A stretch of DNA of 64,000 bases from Solirubrobacter sp963724195 (GTDB lineage: Bacteria; Actinomycetota; Thermoleophilia; Solirubrobacterales; Solirubrobacteraceae): contig CAVRTQ010000013.1 of assembly GCA_963724195.1 (NCBI GenBank), forward strand, positions 1-64,000, given 5' to 3'. The translations under genes were made by a program, and so were the position numbers. Below are positions 7,683 to 16,670 of the stretch, piece after piece (the stretch's first letter is position 1; the number at the start of each line of letters is the position of its first letter). The notes beneath the pieces were generated by a model. That model was not told the DNA's origin, ran no database searches, and was given only the letters and a program-made list of their open reading frames with translations.

Positions 7683-8939
7683 GTGGGCCGGCCGGTCTGG
7701 ATACTCGCGTTGGTAGTCGCGGCGGCGCTCGGCGTGCGGCTCGGTTACGTCGCGATCACCCCGGAGCACGCGCTCGTGCATGACGCGCGCGAGTACGACG
7801 AGCACGCGCGATCGGTGGCCGTCGGCGAAGGGTTCTCGGAGCGGATCACCGGCAAGCCGACGGCGTTCCGGCCGCCGGGGTACGTCTACCTGCTCGCCGG
7901 CGCCTACCGGCTCGCGGGCGTCGAACGATCGCCGGTCGAAGATCGGATCCCCGTCGGCCGCAGCTTGGGCGCGATTCTCGGCGCGCTGGGGGTCGCGCTC
8001 ATCGGTGTGCTGGTCTGGCAGGTATGGGGCAGCGCCGCCGGGATCGTGGCAACGGCGCTCGCGGCCGTCTACGTGCCGTCGATTCTCGTCGCGACGTCAC
8101 TGATGTCCGAGCAACTGTTCGTGGTGCTGATGCTCGCGACGCTGATCGCGGTCCTTGCCTGGCGGCGTACACCGCGCTGGTGGCTCGTGCTGCTCGCCGG
8201 CGGCTTGGCCGGCCTTGCGGTGCTCGCTCGGGCGAACGGGCTGATCCTGTTACTACCGCTTGCGCTCGCCGTCTGGAGGCGGTCGCCGTGGCCGCCCGTG
8301 CTGCTGGTGGCTGTCGCTTTGCTCACGATCGCGCCGTGGACGCTCCGTAACGCCACGCAGCTCGGCGCCTTCGTGCCGGTCACGACGCAGCTCGGGTCGG
8401 CGCTGGCCGGGACCTACAACAGCGAAGCGCGCGCGGACCCGACGAACCCGGCTTCGTGGCGGTCGTTGCGGCGCGTCGAGGAGTACGACCACCTCACCGA
8501 CGAATTCGCCACCACGCCCGAGGCAGTGATGGAGCGTGATCTGCGGCGCGCCGCGCTCGCGTTCATCGGCGAACACCCGGCCTACGTGCTCGAGGTCGCC
8601 TACTGGAACACGCGCCGGCTGCTCGACCTCGCGTCTTGGCGCTGGTCCATCCACACCGCCTCGACGATCAGTGTCACAGCCGGGTGGGCGGGCATCGGCG
8701 TCATCTGCTTCTGGGTCTTCGCGACGCTGGCACTGCTGGGAGCACGGCACGCGCGGGCGCCGGCGTTCGTCTGGCTGGTCCCGCTCGCGATGTACGTCAG
8801 CGTCGTCTTTCTCGCCGCCGAGACGCCCCGCTATCGCGCACCGCTCGACCCGTTCGTGATCGCGCTCGCGGCGCTCGCGCTCGTCGCGAGGACACGCCGT
8901 GAGCCGTCCCCCCGGCGTGACGTGCTCGAGGGCGACTAG
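7683..8939 (+). CDS. GT39/ArnT-like membrane glycosyltransferase
   Basis: 418 residues with roughly ten membrane segments. The first periplasmic loop has VHDAREYDEHARSVA, matching the acidic catalytic region of dolichyl-phosphate-mannose-protein mannosyltransferase-like enzymes (GT39/GT83 type), followed by GKPTAFRPPGYVYLLA, a conserved FRPPGYP-like loop. Such enzymes move a sugar from a polyprenyl-phosphate carrier to a lipid or protein on the outer face of the membrane. Donor and acceptor are unknown. Start GTG 7683 is chosen from the TAGCCT hexamer; the upstream GTG 7662 has a box only 2 nt away. No operon partner. Confidence 0.75.
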   Translation: MGRPVWILALVVAAALGVRLGYVAITPEHALVHDAREYDEHARSVAVGEGFSERITGKPTAFRPPGYVYLLAGAYRLAGVERSPVEDRIPVGRSLGAILGALGVALIGVLVWQVWGSAAGIVATALAAVYVPSILVATSLMSEQLFVVLMLATLIAVLAWRRTPRWWLVLLAGGLAGLAVLARANGLILLLPLALAVWRRSPWPPVLLVAVALLTIAPWTLRNATQLGAFVPVTTQLGSALAGTYNSEARADPTNPASWRSLRRVEEYDHLTDEFATTPEAVMERDLRRAALAFIGEHPAYVLEVAYWNTRRLLDLASWRWSIHTASTISVTAGWAGIGVICFWVFATLALLGARHARAPAFVWLVPLAMYVSVVFLAAETPRYRAPLDPFVIALAALALVARTRREPSPRRDVLEGD

Positions 8940-9065
8940 CTTTCCGCGCGCGCCACCCCCGCTCGCCGCCGGTCCTGCGAAAACCACACGCGCATTCCGC
9001 GCAGGGCGCGCAAAAGTCGACAGCGAAGTCCCGCAACCGTCCGAGGAGGACGCTTCGTCAGTCCG

Positions 9066-9218
9066 GGCGAGCAGCCGCTCCAGCGTCGCTGGATCTTCAC
9101 CGCCGTCGAAGTACTGCATGAGCACGTCCTCAAACAGCAGCTGATCTGGCGCGGCGCGCGCGAACAGAGTCATCGACGACCTGAGCTTCTGGGCGTCTAC
9201 CGTGCCGACGACCTCCTG
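9066..9218 (-). pseudogene. DUF1810-family remnant
   Basis: On the minus strand about 50 residues match the C-terminal half of DUF1810 proteins: QKLRSSMTLFARAAPD, then FEDVLMQYFDGG and DPATLERLL. The usual N-terminal part (an R.GP/SHWMWF-type block) is not found in any frame nearby and there is no start. Full members have 140-160 residues. Read as a decayed gene fragment. The surrounding 8940-9496 stretch holds no other gene. Confidence 0.55.
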
Positions 9219-9315
9219 CGCGCTTGTCCTCACGGCCAAGGTCGGTGCCCACCAACGATTCACGAGAACCCCACGGTCAGCCAGCGATAGGGCCAACCGC
9301 GCCAGCGTCCGAAGG

Positions 9316-9332
9316 TCACCCGTATCGGGTGA
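9316..9332. repeat. Inverted repeat upstream of the DUF2252 gene
   Basis: TCACCCG and CGGGTGA form perfect 7-bp arms around TAT, 165 nt upstream of ATG 9497. It could be an operator or a terminator relic; nothing else supports a choice. Confidence 0.35.
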
Positions 9333-9496
9333 TGCCGGCATTCGCCCGGCGAGGAAGCATCTCGCGGGCGCCAAGCGACCCTGCGTCCACCGCTCTGGCG
9401 ATCGCGGCGGGACCGAACGCGCAGCGGCCGTTCCGTCCGCAACCACCCCGGACGACGGTGGTGGAGAACGCCCCGTGGGGCGGGAGGTGTAGGCAT

Positions 9497-10945
9497 ATGG
9501 CGAAGGCCGCGGTCAAGTCGAAGAAGCGCGCGAGGCCAGCCAAGGGCAAGAAGCACGACCGAGGCGTGCTGGACCTGCCGAAGGCGGTCGAGATGCGGAT
9601 GGCCGAGGGTCGCGTCGAGCGCGAGTCGGTGCCGCTGGAGGCACACGGCGAGTGGGCGGCCTCCGACGGGCGTCGGGACCCGATCGGGATCCTGGAAGAG
9701 CAGAACGCGACGCGCGTGCCCGAGCTGGTGCCGATCCGCCACGGGCGCATGATCGTCTCGCCGTTCACGTTCTACCGCGGTAGCGCGGCGATCATGGCGT
9801 CCGATCTCTCGCAGGCGCCGATCACGGGCTTGCGGGTGCAGTGCTGCGGTGACGCGCACCTGTCGAATTTCGGCGTGTTCGCGGCGCCGGATCGACGCCT
9901 CGTGTTCGATCTCAACGACTTCGACGAGACGCTGCCGGCGCCATTCGAGTGGGACGTCAAGCGCCTCGTCGCGAGCCTCGTCGTCGCCGCGCGCGACAAC
10001 GGTCACCGCCGCAAGGAACAGCGCGCGGCCGCGCGCGCCGCCGCCGAGGCATACCGCACGACGATGGCCAGGGCCACGGCGATGCGTTTCCTCGAGGTCT
10101 GGTACACGCGGGTCGACGCGGACGACCTGTTGACCGAACTCGCCGTCCGTGAGGACAAGGCGACGATCAAAGCCACTCAGAAAGGCCTCGCGAAGGCGCG
10201 CTCGCGCACGAGCCTGGGCTCGCTGTCGAAGTTCGCTGAGCGGGTCGACGGTGGTTACCGGATCAAGCAGCAGCCGCCGGTGATCGTGCGCCCGCCCGAC
10301 GCGGTGTACGGCGACCTCGAGCAGATCGTCCGCCAGGGGCTCGCCGACTATGCGCGCTCCCTGTCACCCGAGCGGCGTCTCGTACTCGACCACTACCACT
10401 ACGTGGACTTCGCCCGCAAGGTCGTCGGTGTCGGCTCGGTCGGGACCGAGGCGTTCATGGTGCTACTGATGGGCGACCGCGACGACGACCCGCTGTTCCT
10501 GCAGGTCAAGGAAGCGGACACGTCCGTGCTCGCCCCGTATGCGGGCGCCGGCGAATACGAGCAGCAGGGCGAGCGGGTGGTTCACGGCCAGCGCGTCATG
10601 CAGGCCGCCAGCGACCCGTTCCTCGGCTGGGTGACCGGGACCGGGACGCGCGGGCGGCAGTTCTACGTCCGCCAGTTGCGCGACATGAAGGGCTCAGCGG
10701 TGATCGAGGCGATGCCCCCGGCGCGCCTGGCGCGCTACGGCCACGTGTGCGGCGTCACGCTCGCGCGCGCCCATGCCCGCAGCGGGGACGCCGCCAAGAT
10801 CACCGGCTACCTCGGCGACGACGACACCTTCGACCGTGCGCTCGAGCATTTCGCCGTCGCCTACGCCGACCAGAACGACGCCGACTACGCCGAATTCACC
10901 GACGCCGCTGACGAACAGCGCATCGCAGTCGAACGCGGCGTGTAG
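9497..10945 (+). CDS. DUF2252 family protein
   Basis: 482 residues. A Lys/Arg-rich N-terminus (KSKKRARPAKGKKHDRG) precedes the DUF2252 domain: RMIVSPFTFYRG, CGDAHLSNFG at about residue 118, VFDLNDFDETLPAPFEWDVKRL and a C-terminal YVRQLRDMKGS block. The GDAHxxN and DFD motifs resemble the catalytic and metal-binding loops of aminoglycoside-phosphotransferase-like kinases, so a small-molecule kinase fold is likely, though no substrate is known. ATG 9497 has a GGGAGG box about 10 nt upstream. The frame is intact and the length normal. Confidence 0.8.
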   Translation: MAKAAVKSKKRARPAKGKKHDRGVLDLPKAVEMRMAEGRVERESVPLEAHGEWAASDGRRDPIGILEEQNATRVPELVPIRHGRMIVSPFTFYRGSAAIMASDLSQAPITGLRVQCCGDAHLSNFGVFAAPDRRLVFDLNDFDETLPAPFEWDVKRLVASLVVAARDNGHRRKEQRAAARAAAEAYRTTMARATAMRFLEVWYTRVDADDLLTELAVREDKATIKATQKGLAKARSRTSLGSLSKFAERVDGGYRIKQQPPVIVRPPDAVYGDLEQIVRQGLADYARSLSPERRLVLDHYHYVDFARKVVGVGSVGTEAFMVLLMGDRDDDPLFLQVKEADTSVLAPYAGAGEYEQQGERVVHGQRVMQAASDPFLGWVTGTGTRGRQFYVRQLRDMKGSAVIEAMPPARLARYGHVCGVTLARAHARSGDAAKITGYLGDDDTFDRALEHFAVAYADQNDADYAEFTDAADEQRIAVERGV

Positions 10946-11024
10946 GCGCCCGCGGGCACGGGCCGTCGGCGTGGTTCCGGGTGGGCGTCACCGATGAAGG
11001 GATGATGCGATGAAGCCGGGTCGC

Positions 11025-11492
11025 GGTTGGCCCTGGTTGTGGGGCCTGTTGGTTCCAGAGCGCGATCATGCCGGCCACCAGGGGCGCCGCGGCGCTGGTG
11101 CCGCCGACGAAGGCGATGCTCTGGCCGGAGCCTTTGCAGCCCTGGACGCCGCTGGAGCAGACGATCGGGTAGCCGGGGCTGGCGTCCGCGAACGCGGCGA
11201 TGTCGGGCACCATGCGCTTGCCCGAGGTAGCGAACGATTGGGCCGGTTGCCACCAGGGTCGGGCTTCGAAGGCGCTGGTGCCGCCGCCGGCGGTGGTGGT
11301 GAAGGGTGCCGGGAAGGCGGTGTCGTTCCAGGCGCCGGATGACGCAATCGTGTTGTCGGCGGCGAGGGTGAGGTTGGTGCCGCCAACGGCGAGGACCCAG
11401 GGCGACGACGCGGGCCAGTCGACCTGGGGCTGCTTGTCGGCAGTGGTGAGCTGGTTCGCGGGCACGCCGCGCGCGCAGGCCGAGGACCCGCA
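11025..11492 (-). pseudogene. Sedolisin (S53) peptidase remnant
   Basis: About 155 residues match the C-terminal half of a sedolisin domain: VDWPASSPWVLAVGGTNL, then VPDIAAFADASPGY with a conserved Asp, then GGTSAAAPLVAGMIAL with the catalytic Ser in GTS. The N-terminal Glu/Asp catalytic pair, the propeptide and the signal are absent, and the downstream end runs into unrelated sequence. Full sedolisins exceed 350 residues in the mature domain alone. The upstream edge coincides with the truncated histidine kinase on the other strand, which points to a rearrangement junction near 11485-11492. Confidence 0.65.
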
Positions 11493-12028
11493 CAGCAGCG
11501 GCTGGTGGCGCTCGGGATCAGGCTCGCACTGACCAGCGACCGACTCCACGGGCCTGAGCAGCGCGAGCTCCAGCGCTTCGGTGACGAGGTCGATCAGGTC
11601 CTCGAGGAGGTACGGACAGCGGCCAAAGGGGTTGCACCACCCGAACTCGCCTGTCACGGCGTGGCGGAAGCCCTCAAGTCACTGGCGGGCTCCGGCGTCA
11701 TGCCGGTCGCGGTCGAGGACCATGAGTTCGGGCGCCGTTCCGAGTTGGTCGAGACAACGGTGTTCTTCAGTTGCGCCGAAGCGCTCCAGAACGCCACCAA
11801 GCACGCCGGCGCGGGCACGTCGGCCGGCGTGATCCTGAGCCACGGCGAGGGGTGGGTGCGGTTCAGCGTCGAGGACAACGGAACGGGGTTTGACCCCGAC
11901 ACGGTCGCGCGCGGGCCGGCCTGAACAACATGAGCGCCCGCCTCGCCGCCGTAGGCGGGTCGCTCACGGTCGACACGGTCCACGGCCACGGCACGCGCAT
12001 CAGCGGCCACCTCCCCGCGGGCGTCTAG
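11485..12028 (+). pseudogene. NarL-type sensor histidine kinase, C-terminal remnant
   Basis: Reading starts abruptly in AQQRLVALGIRLAL, the second half of a HisKA_3 phosphoacceptor helix, so the phosphorylated His and all sensor regions are missing. The HATPase_c part follows: FSCAEALQNATKHAG (N box) and VEDNGTGFD (G1 box). A one-base slip near 11915 separates this from GLNNMSARLAAVGG and the end at 12028. No response-regulator gene follows. Cannot act as an autokinase. Confidence 0.7.
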
Positions 12029-12123
12029 CCGATCACAGAGAACGCTCGCGCCGAAGTTGTGCCTGTGATGGACGGGACAACGTCGGCCGATCGCTAGGCC
12101 CCCAGGCCGTCGTCGCTGAGCCG

Positions 12124-13560
12124 CTAGGTTGGCGTCGCGTTAGCCTCGGGAGCGAGCGGAATGAAGCGACGAAGCTTTCCCGTCGATTCGGTGCGCTCGA
12201 TCTCCGCCACCTGGGCGACGTTCACTTGGGGGCGGGCAACGCCGAGCGCTGTGAGAGCTTGGACCAGCTCTCGGGAGAGGGCGTCCGTGTCGAGCTGCGC
12301 CGATGTCCGTACCGCGATGTCCGCGCCCGCGGGCGTCTGGCGGACTTGGTACTCGAGCATTTGACGGCGACGACCGAGCGCTGAGCGGAACAGGTGCAAG
12401 TGGATCTCGACCTCGTCGCCGTAGACGAACGTGCCCTCGACGCGTCCCTCGATATCTGCGATGCGGCGACCGGTCCACGGGCCGGAGTTCGGCTCGGCCA
12501 GCACGGTCAATGCATCGGCGAGCTCGTAGCGAATCAGCGGAATCGAGTGATTGATGACGTTGGTGACCAGGAGCTTCGCCGCGGTCATGCCCTCAGCCAC
12601 GGGCCGGGTGTCGGCGTCCACCGGCTCGTAGACCGCGATGTCCTCGTTGAGATGCAGGCCGACCGACCCGGGGTACGAGCGCGCTATCACGCCGACCTCG
12701 GCGGCCGCATAGAGGTTCATGATGGGCCGGCCGAACGCCGCTTCGATGTCCGCTCTTGCGTCCGGCAGGAGCGGCTCGGCGCCGCAGTTGAGCTCCCACG
12801 GCGAAATGCTGAGCCGTCCGCGACGCATCTCGCCGGCCAAGCGGTGCATCATCGACGGATAGGCGAAGAGATCAGTGGGCTGGAAGCCGTTCAGCCCCGC
12901 CACGATCTCGGCGAGCGGCAAGGTGGCAGGGAACGAGCGGCCCACGCCAAGCTGCGGTGAGCCCGCAAAGGTGCGCGGGAGGATGGCGGTGGGATGCGTC
13001 GAGTGCGCGGCGGCGACGAACGCCCGCCGGACCTCACGATCGCCGCCAGCGTGATGTCGCAGCCAGAACGTGGGCCGTTCCCTCGCGAGCCCGAAGCCAA
13101 GCCAGCCCTCGAAGTCCCACACGAACACGCCCCGTCTTCCACTCGAGCCGCCGGTCGTGACGACCTGGTACTCGCCGAGCAGGTAGGCGGGGCCTTCAGA
13201 CGCCACGCGCTCAAGATGGACCTCGGCCAGCTCGAGTGTCAGCCGGCGGTCGATGACGATCTCGTCCCAGTGTTCCATCACATCGGTCTTCGTCATGCTC
13301 GGGATGCCCGTCAGGTCCGCGCCCGTGACAGCGTCGACATCGACGTCGGCGAGCCGCTTTGCGTGCCACGGCGATCGCGTCTTCGCCGTTCGCAGCAACG
13401 CCCTCAGGCGTTCGTCGCGAAGACGGTGAAGCCGCTCCAACGGCCACGTGAGCCGCTCGGCCTCGACCGGAAGCCGGTCAGCGAACGCCCGCAGGTGCCG
13501 CTGACGGTCCGAGTCGAACTCGCTCGCCGTGTTCTGCGTGTTCATGTCTCGCGCGATCAT
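12124..13560 (-). CDS. PaaK-like AMP-forming CoA ligase / CapK family protein
   Basis: 478 residues of the phenylacetate-CoA ligase branch of the ANL superfamily. The P-loop-like motif reads TTGGSSGRRGVFV near residue 137; later blocks include NLYAAAEVGVIA (adenine pocket) and IPLIRYELADALTV (the Asp/Arg region). A C-terminal lobe ends in ESTGKLRRFIPL, where the Lys of the adenylation step is expected. Such enzymes activate aromatic or long-chain carboxylates as acyl-AMP and often make a thioester. No paa catabolic genes are nearby, so the substrate is open. Starts at ATG 13560 or 13545; neither has a strong ribosome site. Confidence 0.75.
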   Translation of the reverse strand: MIARDMNTQNTASEFDSDRQRHLRAFADRLPVEAERLTWPLERLHRLRDERLRALLRTAKTRSPWHAKRLADVDVDAVTGADLTGIPSMTKTDVMEHWDEIVIDRRLTLELAEVHLERVASEGPAYLLGEYQVVTTGGSSGRRGVFVWDFEGWLGFGLARERPTFWLRHHAGGDREVRRAFVAAAHSTHPTAILPRTFAGSPQLGVGRSFPATLPLAEIVAGLNGFQPTDLFAYPSMMHRLAGEMRRGRLSISPWELNCGAEPLLPDARADIEAAFGRPIMNLYAAAEVGVIARSYPGSVGLHLNEDIAVYEPVDADTRPVAEGMTAAKLLVTNVINHSIPLIRYELADALTVLAEPNSGPWTGRRIADIEGRVEGTFVYGDEVEIHLHLFRSALGRRRQMLEYQVRQTPAGADIAVRTSAQLDTDALSRELVQALTALGVARPQVNVAQVAEIERTESTGKLRRFIPLAPEANATPT

Positions 13561-13866
13561 CTCACCCGTCCGGGGCCAAAGAAACGGCTATCAGCCGGAT
13601 CGTGGCGCCAAGTCCATCCGCCCGACGTTCCGGTAGGCGCGGCGTGGACCGTCTGGCCGGCAGCGCCGCGTCCCCCCGGCACGACCCTCCGATTTCGCAA
13701 TCACGTAAACCGAGCTGGGGGCGGACCGGCCCCGCCGAATAGGCGGAACCGTCGAAAAGCGCGCATTTGCGTCGTCCGGGCACGACGGGGGTGTGGCCTC
13801 GTCGCGAGCACCGGCCCGAGCGGTGCTCGCGCTACGTGCACACGGTCGTGTCGGCGGAGTCGACCG
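13561..13866. other. Intergenic region, no gene recognised
   Basis: 306 nt upstream of the PaaK-like gene and downstream of a 53-codon frame. No domain, signal peptide or strong hairpin seen; it should hold the promoter of the PaaK-like gene. Confidence 0.4.
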
Positions 13867-14028
13867 TTAGGGGCTGAGCAGGGCTTGGCGCTTGAAGGTG
13901 GTCATCAGTATGGGAGGCACGCTCGCGCGTAGCTGACGTGCGAGCGCGTCTTCGTCGTGGGTCTGCATGTTCACGACGGCCACGACGAAGTTCTGCTCGA
14001 CCGCGACGGCCGGGTGCTCCGCACGCAC
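13867..14028 (-). CDS. Small open frame of 53 codons downstream of the CU044_5270-like gene
   Basis: GTG 14028 to TAA 13867, starting 9 nt after the stop of the upstream gene. The translation has balanced composition (AVEQNFVVAVVNMQT, LARQLRASVPPI, TTFKRQALLSP) rather than the Arg/Pro-rich look of antisense frames, which suggests real coding. It could be a short third gene of the sigma operon or the displaced C-terminus of another gene. Family not recognised. Confidence 0.35.
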   Translation of the reverse strand: MRAEHPAVAVEQNFVVAVVNMQTHDEDALARQLRASVPPILMTTFKRQALLSP

Positions 14029-14037
14029 CGGTGACCG

Positions 14038-15054
14038 CTAGGGAATGCGCGTGGCGTAGCCGGTCTCCAGGACGGTCTCGACCCGGCTCGGCGATCCACT
14101 GATCCGCATGTGCCCGTGCCTCGCCGGGACGAGCTCCTGCGCGGCCGACATCGTCCATTCGAGGATCTCGAAGGTGCGCGGGTCGAAGTTGATGGTGAAG
14201 CGCTGGTTGCCGTAGGTGAGCGCGACGCCGCGGCCCTTGCGCCCTTCGCGGTCGGTCACCGCGCCGAGGTCGCGGGCGGCCGGGTCCGTCGCGAGCACGT
14301 CGAGCAGGGCGGCGCGCTGGTTCGGGGTAAGCCGCGCGTTCACGAGCAGGCCGATGAAGGCGTACGTGGTGTACGCGTCGCGCTCGGGGCCGGCCGGCAG
14401 GTGCTCCTGCCCGCGCGCCTCCGGATAGGGGCCCCAGCGATCCAGCCGGATGCCCTCGCGCAGGGTCGCGACGATCGCCTCGCGCCCTTCGGGCAGCGTG
14501 CTCGGGTCGAGCTCGGCGAGCGGGCCGTCCCCGTACGCGTACGGTTCGTCCCGGGGCTTGGCGAGCGCGTCGGTGAACCCGAACGCCGCCTGCGCGAGCG
14601 CGGCGTCCCCGGTGTTCCACACCCGGCCGCGCGCCGACCGCGTGCGTCCCTCCCACTTCGCGCCGACCCACGACTCCTGCAGCTGCTCGACGTGGTGCTC
14701 GGCCATCCGGTCGCCGTCGCGGGCGGTGTAGGAGAACGTGCTCCGGAGCTTTGCGTAGCGCAGCGGCGCGTCCTGCACACGCGGGACCGGCTGGTCGTCC
14801 GCGGCGGCCGCGGCCGCGCGCAGCACGCTCCCGCCTGCCAGCGGATCGTCGCTCGAGGGCGCGCCCGGCAGCACCGCCAGGCCCGCCGCGAGCACCGCGG
14901 TCACTCCGGCCACGCCGGCGAGCGTCCGGCGGGGCGAGCGGGACCGGCGCGCCGTGGCCCCCCGATGCAGCGACCGGAGCTCGGCCGGAGCGGGGTCGGC
15001 GACCGCGAGCGGCGCGAACAGCTCGCGCAGGTCGTCGTCGTGGCGAACGGTCAT
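14038..15054 (-). CDS. CU044_5270-like membrane protein, likely sigma-factor partner
   Basis: 338 residues: a short cytoplasmic N-terminus (RHDDDLRELFAPLA), one membrane segment at about residues 45-64 (GVAGVTAVLAAGLAVLP), then a long outer domain ending at 14038. The layout matches the CU044_5270 family, whose genes sit right after ECF sigma genes in actinobacteria. ATG 15052-15054 overlaps the sigma TGA by 4 nt, so translation is coupled. By position and topology it may hold or sense for the sigma factor, but no zinc-finger anti-sigma motif (HxxxCxxC) is visible. Confidence 0.7.
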   Translation of the reverse strand: MTVRHDDDLRELFAPLAVADPAPAELRSLHRGATARRSRSPRRTLAGVAGVTAVLAAGLAVLPGAPSSDDPLAGGSVLRAAAAAADDQPVPRVQDAPLRYAKLRSTFSYTARDGDRMAEHHVEQLQESWVGAKWEGRTRSARGRVWNTGDAALAQAAFGFTDALAKPRDEPYAYGDGPLAELDPSTLPEGREAIVATLREGIRLDRWGPYPEARGQEHLPAGPERDAYTTYAFIGLLVNARLTPNQRAALLDVLATDPAARDLGAVTDREGRKGRGVALTYGNQRFTINFDPRTFEILEWTMSAAQELVPARHGHMRISGSPSRVETVLETGYATRIP

Positions 15055-15587
15055 GACTGGTCCTCCTCGAGGTGGGCGCGGACCGCTTCGCGGCCGCGGG
15101 AGAGCAGGGAGCGCACCGTCGCCGGCCGGCAGCGCAGGGCGCGCGCGATGGCCGCGTCGGGCAGGTCGTGGACGTAGCGCAGCGTCAGCGCCGCGCGCTG
15201 GCGGGGTGGCAGGCCGTCGAGCACCGCGAGCGTCTCGGCCAGCGGGTCTGCGGAAGACGCGTCCTCGTGCAGCGCCGCGCGTGCCCGCTCGGCTTCCCGC
15301 CGGCGACGCGCGCGCTCGCCCTCACGCAGCGCGGCGCGCACGGCGATGCGATGCACCCACGCGTCGAGCGCGTCGGGATTGCGCAGGGCGTGCCGGTGAC
15401 GCAGCGCGCGCAGCGCCACCTCCTGCGCGACGTCGGCCGCGCTCTCGGCATCACCGAGGACGCCGAGCGCTGTCCGCCGCGCGATCGTGAGCACGCGAGC
15501 CGCGAGCTCGCTCTCGGCGCCCACTACGGGCGCCGCACGCGCCGCGGCGAGGGCCGGCGCAACGGGATGGGACGAGCTGCTGATCAT
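15051..15587 (-). CDS. ECF-type RNA polymerase sigma factor
   Basis: 178 residues from ATG 15587 (a TTG at 15614 would add nine). Sigma2 region: LGDAESAADVAQEVALRALRH and DAWVHRIAVRAAL. Sigma4 helix-turn-helix: LPPRQRAALTLRYVHDLPDAAIARAL then RPATVRSLLSRGREAV. The protein directs polymerase to a small regulon, unknown here. It is coupled to the CU044_5270-like gene. An ACAAGG box close to ATG 15587 supports that start. The linker is Arg/Glu/Ala-rich (ARRRREAERARAAL). Confidence 0.85.
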   Translation of the reverse strand: MISSSSHPVAPALAAARAAPVVGAESELAARVLTIARRTALGVLGDAESAADVAQEVALRALRHRHALRNPDALDAWVHRIAVRAALREGERARRRREAERARAALHEDASSADPLAETLAVLDGLPPRQRAALTLRYVHDLPDAAIARALRCRPATVRSLLSRGREAVRAHLEEDQS

Positions 15588-15629
15588 GCCTTGTAGAGGC
15601 CGCGAGCGGTCCAAACCGTTGCACGCGGC

Positions 15630-16070
15630 TCAGGTGCCGGCCCGCAGGCCGTGCAGCAGCAGCTCGATCTGGCGGCCGGCGTGCAGGTCCCAGTCCTCGA
15701 TCGACGGGAGCGGACCGGACAGCAGCGAGGCGCTGAGGATCAGGTCGACCGGGGTGAGATCGGCGCGGAGCTCGCCTGTCTGGTGCCCGCGGTCGATCAG
15801 GGTCTGCAGGATCGCCCGGACCTCGGCGTGTCGCTCGCGCACCAGCCGCCCGGGCCCGGAGTTCGTGAACGCGTGCGGCGTGTTGGGCGGCGCCACCACC
15901 GGCGGCTCGCCGCCCCGCACCACGACCGTCTCGTCCCCGAGCGTGATCGTCGCCTCGCCCTCGATGATCACGAACACCTCCTCGTACGGGTGCCGGTGCA
16001 GCGCCGGCCCTCGTCCCGGCGCGAGCTCGTTGGTGATGACGGACATCGTCTCGCTGTGGAAGTCGGCCAT
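15630..16070 (-). CDS. Chimeric protein: cupin half joined to a TetR C-terminal half
   Basis: 146 residues in one clean frame. Residues 1-76 form a cupin: LHRHPYEEVFVIIEGEAT holds the metal-binding His/His/Glu motif and APPNTPHAFTNSG the second His motif. From about residue 80, VRERHAEVRAILQTLIDRGHQTGELRAD and the rest look like the ligand-binding end of a TetR-family repressor, without its DNA-binding helix-turn-helix. The last cupin strands and the first 100-120 TetR residues are both missing, so the gene looks like a deletion fusion. Function unknown; it may still fold as a cupin. Confidence 0.6.
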   Translation of the reverse strand: MADFHSETMSVITNELAPGRGPALHRHPYEEVFVIIEGEATITLGDETVVVRGGEPPVVAPPNTPHAFTNSGPGRLVRERHAEVRAILQTLIDRGHQTGELRADLTPVDLILSASLLSGPLPSIEDWDLHAGRQIELLLHGLRAGT

Positions 16071-16079
16071 CCCCCGAAC

Positions 16080-16670
16080 CTACTCCGGGTGCGCGTCCGC
16101 TCCGCGGCGGGACTGCAACGCGTCGAAGCGCGCGGTGAACGCGCGCTCGGCGTCGTCGGGCGGCCAGGCGACCAGCTCGATGTCCAGGGCCTCGACGCCT
16201 TCGAGCTCCGGCCAGTCCCAGCTCTCGCCGCTCACGCTGCGGCGCTCGGTGGCCAGCAGGGCGCGGTCGATGCGCTTGATCTCGGGGACGTCGGCCTTGA
16301 TCGAGAAGCGCGTGCGCAGCACGGACTCGAGGTGGTCCTCGGCCTCCTTGAAGGCGGCGCCGAGCGGCGAGCGGTGCTTGATCGGGTGCGGCATGTCGCC
16401 GAGGTAGGCCTCGGCGGCGTCGTGCATCAGGGCGGCGAACACGTCCTCTAGGTCGCCGCCGCGTTGCTCGACCAGCTCGGACACGATCACGGAGTGCTGG
16501 GCGACCGAGTAGAACGGCCGGCAGTGCCCGCCGAAGCGGCAGATGTTGGCCAACGCGCGGGCGATGTCACCCGGGTCGAGTTGCTCGGGGTCCGGGTCGA
16601 ACGGGTTCACGAAGCGCCCGGACACGGTCTGGAGGTAGGGGCCGGGCGCGGGCGGGGACGGTCGGCTCAT
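16080..16670 (-). CDS. HD-domain phosphohydrolase (YfbR/HDDC2-like)
   Basis: 196 residues. Metal-binding motifs: an early His in YSVAQHSVIVSELV, the HD pair in FAALMHDAAEAYLGD and a later Asp in EIKRIDRALLATER. The HDAAEAYLGDMPHPIK block is typical of bacterial and phage relatives of YfbR, a 5'-deoxynucleotidase acting on dNMPs. Nucleotide salvage or control of nucleotide pools is inferred. ATG 16670 overlaps the stop of trmO by 4 nt (ATGA), so the two form an operon. Confidence 0.75.
   Translation of the reverse strand: MSRPSPPAPGPYLQTVSGRFVNPFDPDPEQLDPGDIARALANICRFGGHCRPFYSVAQHSVIVSELVEQRGGDLEDVFAALMHDAAEAYLGDMPHPIKHRSPLGAAFKEAEDHLESVLRTRFSIKADVPEIKRIDRALLATERRSVSGESWDWPELEGVEALDIELVAWPPDDAERAFTARFDALQSRRGADAHPE

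Noticed and set aside
15587..15614. TTG start nine codons upstream for the first ECF sigma factor
   Set aside because: The ATG at 15587 has a better-placed ribosome site and the extra residues are not sigma sequence.
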